From assembly GCA_900555435.1 (NCBI GenBank), contig USLH01000048.1, forward strand, positions 1 through 15,994: a stretch of 15,994 bases of DNA. Reading direction: 5' to 3'. Both the position numbers and the translations under genes were made by a program. Below the pieces are notes generated by a model that was not told the origin of the DNA, did not search any database, and worked only from the letters and a program-made list of their open reading frames with translations. The stretch comes from an uncultured Oscillospiraceae bacterium. Lineage in GTDB: Bacteria; Bacillota; Clostridia; Oscillospirales; Ruminococcaceae. This document shows, piece by piece, positions 15,803 through 15,994 of this stretch; position 1 is the stretch's first letter, and every line of letters begins with the position of its first letter.

Positions 15803-15827
15803 ACTTCTGGACAAATTGGCCAGAAGT
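15803..15827. repeat. 25-base odd palindrome, copy 3
   Basis: ACTTCTGGaCAA, central A, TTGgCCAGAAGT: twelve-base arms with one mismatch. Lies about four helical turns from copy 2, so proteins bound to both would face the same side of the DNA. Confidence 0.65.
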
Positions 15828-15929
15828 TGCACTCTCGGAAACGCTCAGAATGAGCGAGCAGCCATCATCGAAAGATGATGTTCGAAGGGGATTGGGGATG
15901 TTGCCCCAACAAGCGGATCTGCAAAAATC

Positions 15930-15949
15930 GTGAACCTGTACAGGTTTAC
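15930..15949. repeat. Perfect palindrome near the right edge
   Basis: AACCTGTACAGGTT (15933-15946) is a perfect 14-base palindrome, extended to 20 bases with GTG/TAC flanks and one G-T pair. A possible binding site for a dimeric regulator or part of an origin of transfer; nothing more can be said. Confidence 0.4.
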
Positions 15950-15994
15950 ACTGCTTGCCAATTTGTGAAGGGGCAAAATACGGCTCCAATTTAT

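Larger units (their letters stand above)
13534..15994. mobile_element. Left end of a mobilizable or conjugative element with a serine recombinase (right end outside window)
   Basis: A shift to AT-richer DNA begins just after the cdaR terminator, and the first genes met are a large serine recombinase and a TnpW-like protein, both on the minus strand. In Tn4451/Tn5397-like elements the recombinase lies at one element end next to the attachment site, which fits this layout. The exact left boundary cannot be fixed: it lies somewhere between about 13533 and 13600. No other transfer genes are visible because the element continues past the right edge. Confidence 0.6.
15460..15994. other. Structured region without a convincing gene, upstream of the TnpW-like gene
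   Basis: About 530 bases with no open frame that looks coding on either strand but many inverted repeats: three related odd palindromes, a long minus-strand hairpin with U-tract, GTGAAG/CTTCAC (15599-15622), CGGG/CCCG near 15645, CGCTCA/TGAGCG (15842-15856), CATCATC-GAAA-GATGATG (15863-15880), TTGGGG/CCCCAA (15892-15909) and the palindrome AACCTGTACAGGTT (15933-15946). Such density is typical of an operator/leader region, an origin of transfer or a replication origin. A relaxase gene beyond the right edge would favour oriT. No clear promoter was found. Confidence 0.45.

Noticed and set aside
15488..15827. CRISPR array
   Set aside because: The three palindromes are unevenly spaced (centres 15501, 15774, 15815), imperfect and have no regular spacers.
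15577..15933. 118-codon open frame on the plus strand in the repeat-rich region
   Set aside because: It runs through several hairpins and palindromes, has unusual composition and no ribosome binding site before its ATG.
15801..15989. 62-codon open frame on the minus strand at the right edge
   Set aside because: Cys/Ser-rich peptide spanning the hairpins with no domain; more likely non-coding, though a conserved small peptide cannot be fully excluded.

Overview
The window looks like chromosome of a Gram-positive anaerobe of the class Clostridia, probably an Oscillospirales/Ruminococcaceae-type gut bacterium, with the edge of a mobile element at the right end. The assignment rests on AddB-type (not RecBCD) recombination nuclease, a cdaA-cdaR pair, clostridial-style type IIA topoisomerase subunits, a DUF3343 protein beside a cysteine desulfurase, strong AGGAGG-like ribosome sites and a Tn4451/Tn5397-type large serine recombinase. 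No species name can be supported from the sequence alone.

Layout. (1) Positions 1-3836, minus strand: a two-gene unit, a small membrane protein of unknown function followed with a 7-base overlap by addB, which runs off the left edge. (2) Positions 3990-4125: divergent promoters facing away from each other. (3) Positions 4127-8377, plus strand: the B and A subunits of a type IIA topoisomerase (topoisomerase IV-like), ending at a hairpin. (4) Positions 8485-11178: a fused ispD-ispF gene for isoprenoid synthesis, a small DUF3343 protein and a cysteine desulfurase. (5) Positions 11175-13532: a good promoter, diadenylate cyclase cdaA, its regulator cdaR, and a strong terminator. (6) From about 13540 to the right edge, minus strand: a TnpW-like small protein and a large serine recombinase with a shortened C-terminus, preceded by about 530 bases without a convincing gene but full of inverted repeats and hairpins.

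The most notable points are: an abrupt switch of arginine codon preference (CGC to CGG) inside the topoisomerase B gene, suggesting that the left 4.4 kb and the middle 9 kb have different histories or that the contig is chimeric; a mobile element sitting exactly where glmM usually follows cdaR; a recombinase whose stop codon lies inside the host cdaR terminator hairpin and whose DUF4368 region seems to have an internal deletion; three copies of an unusual 25-27 base odd-centred palindrome; and a long hairpin plus U-tract on the minus strand in front of the TnpW-like gene. I found no CRISPR array, no tRNA or rRNA gene, and no complete novel defence system.
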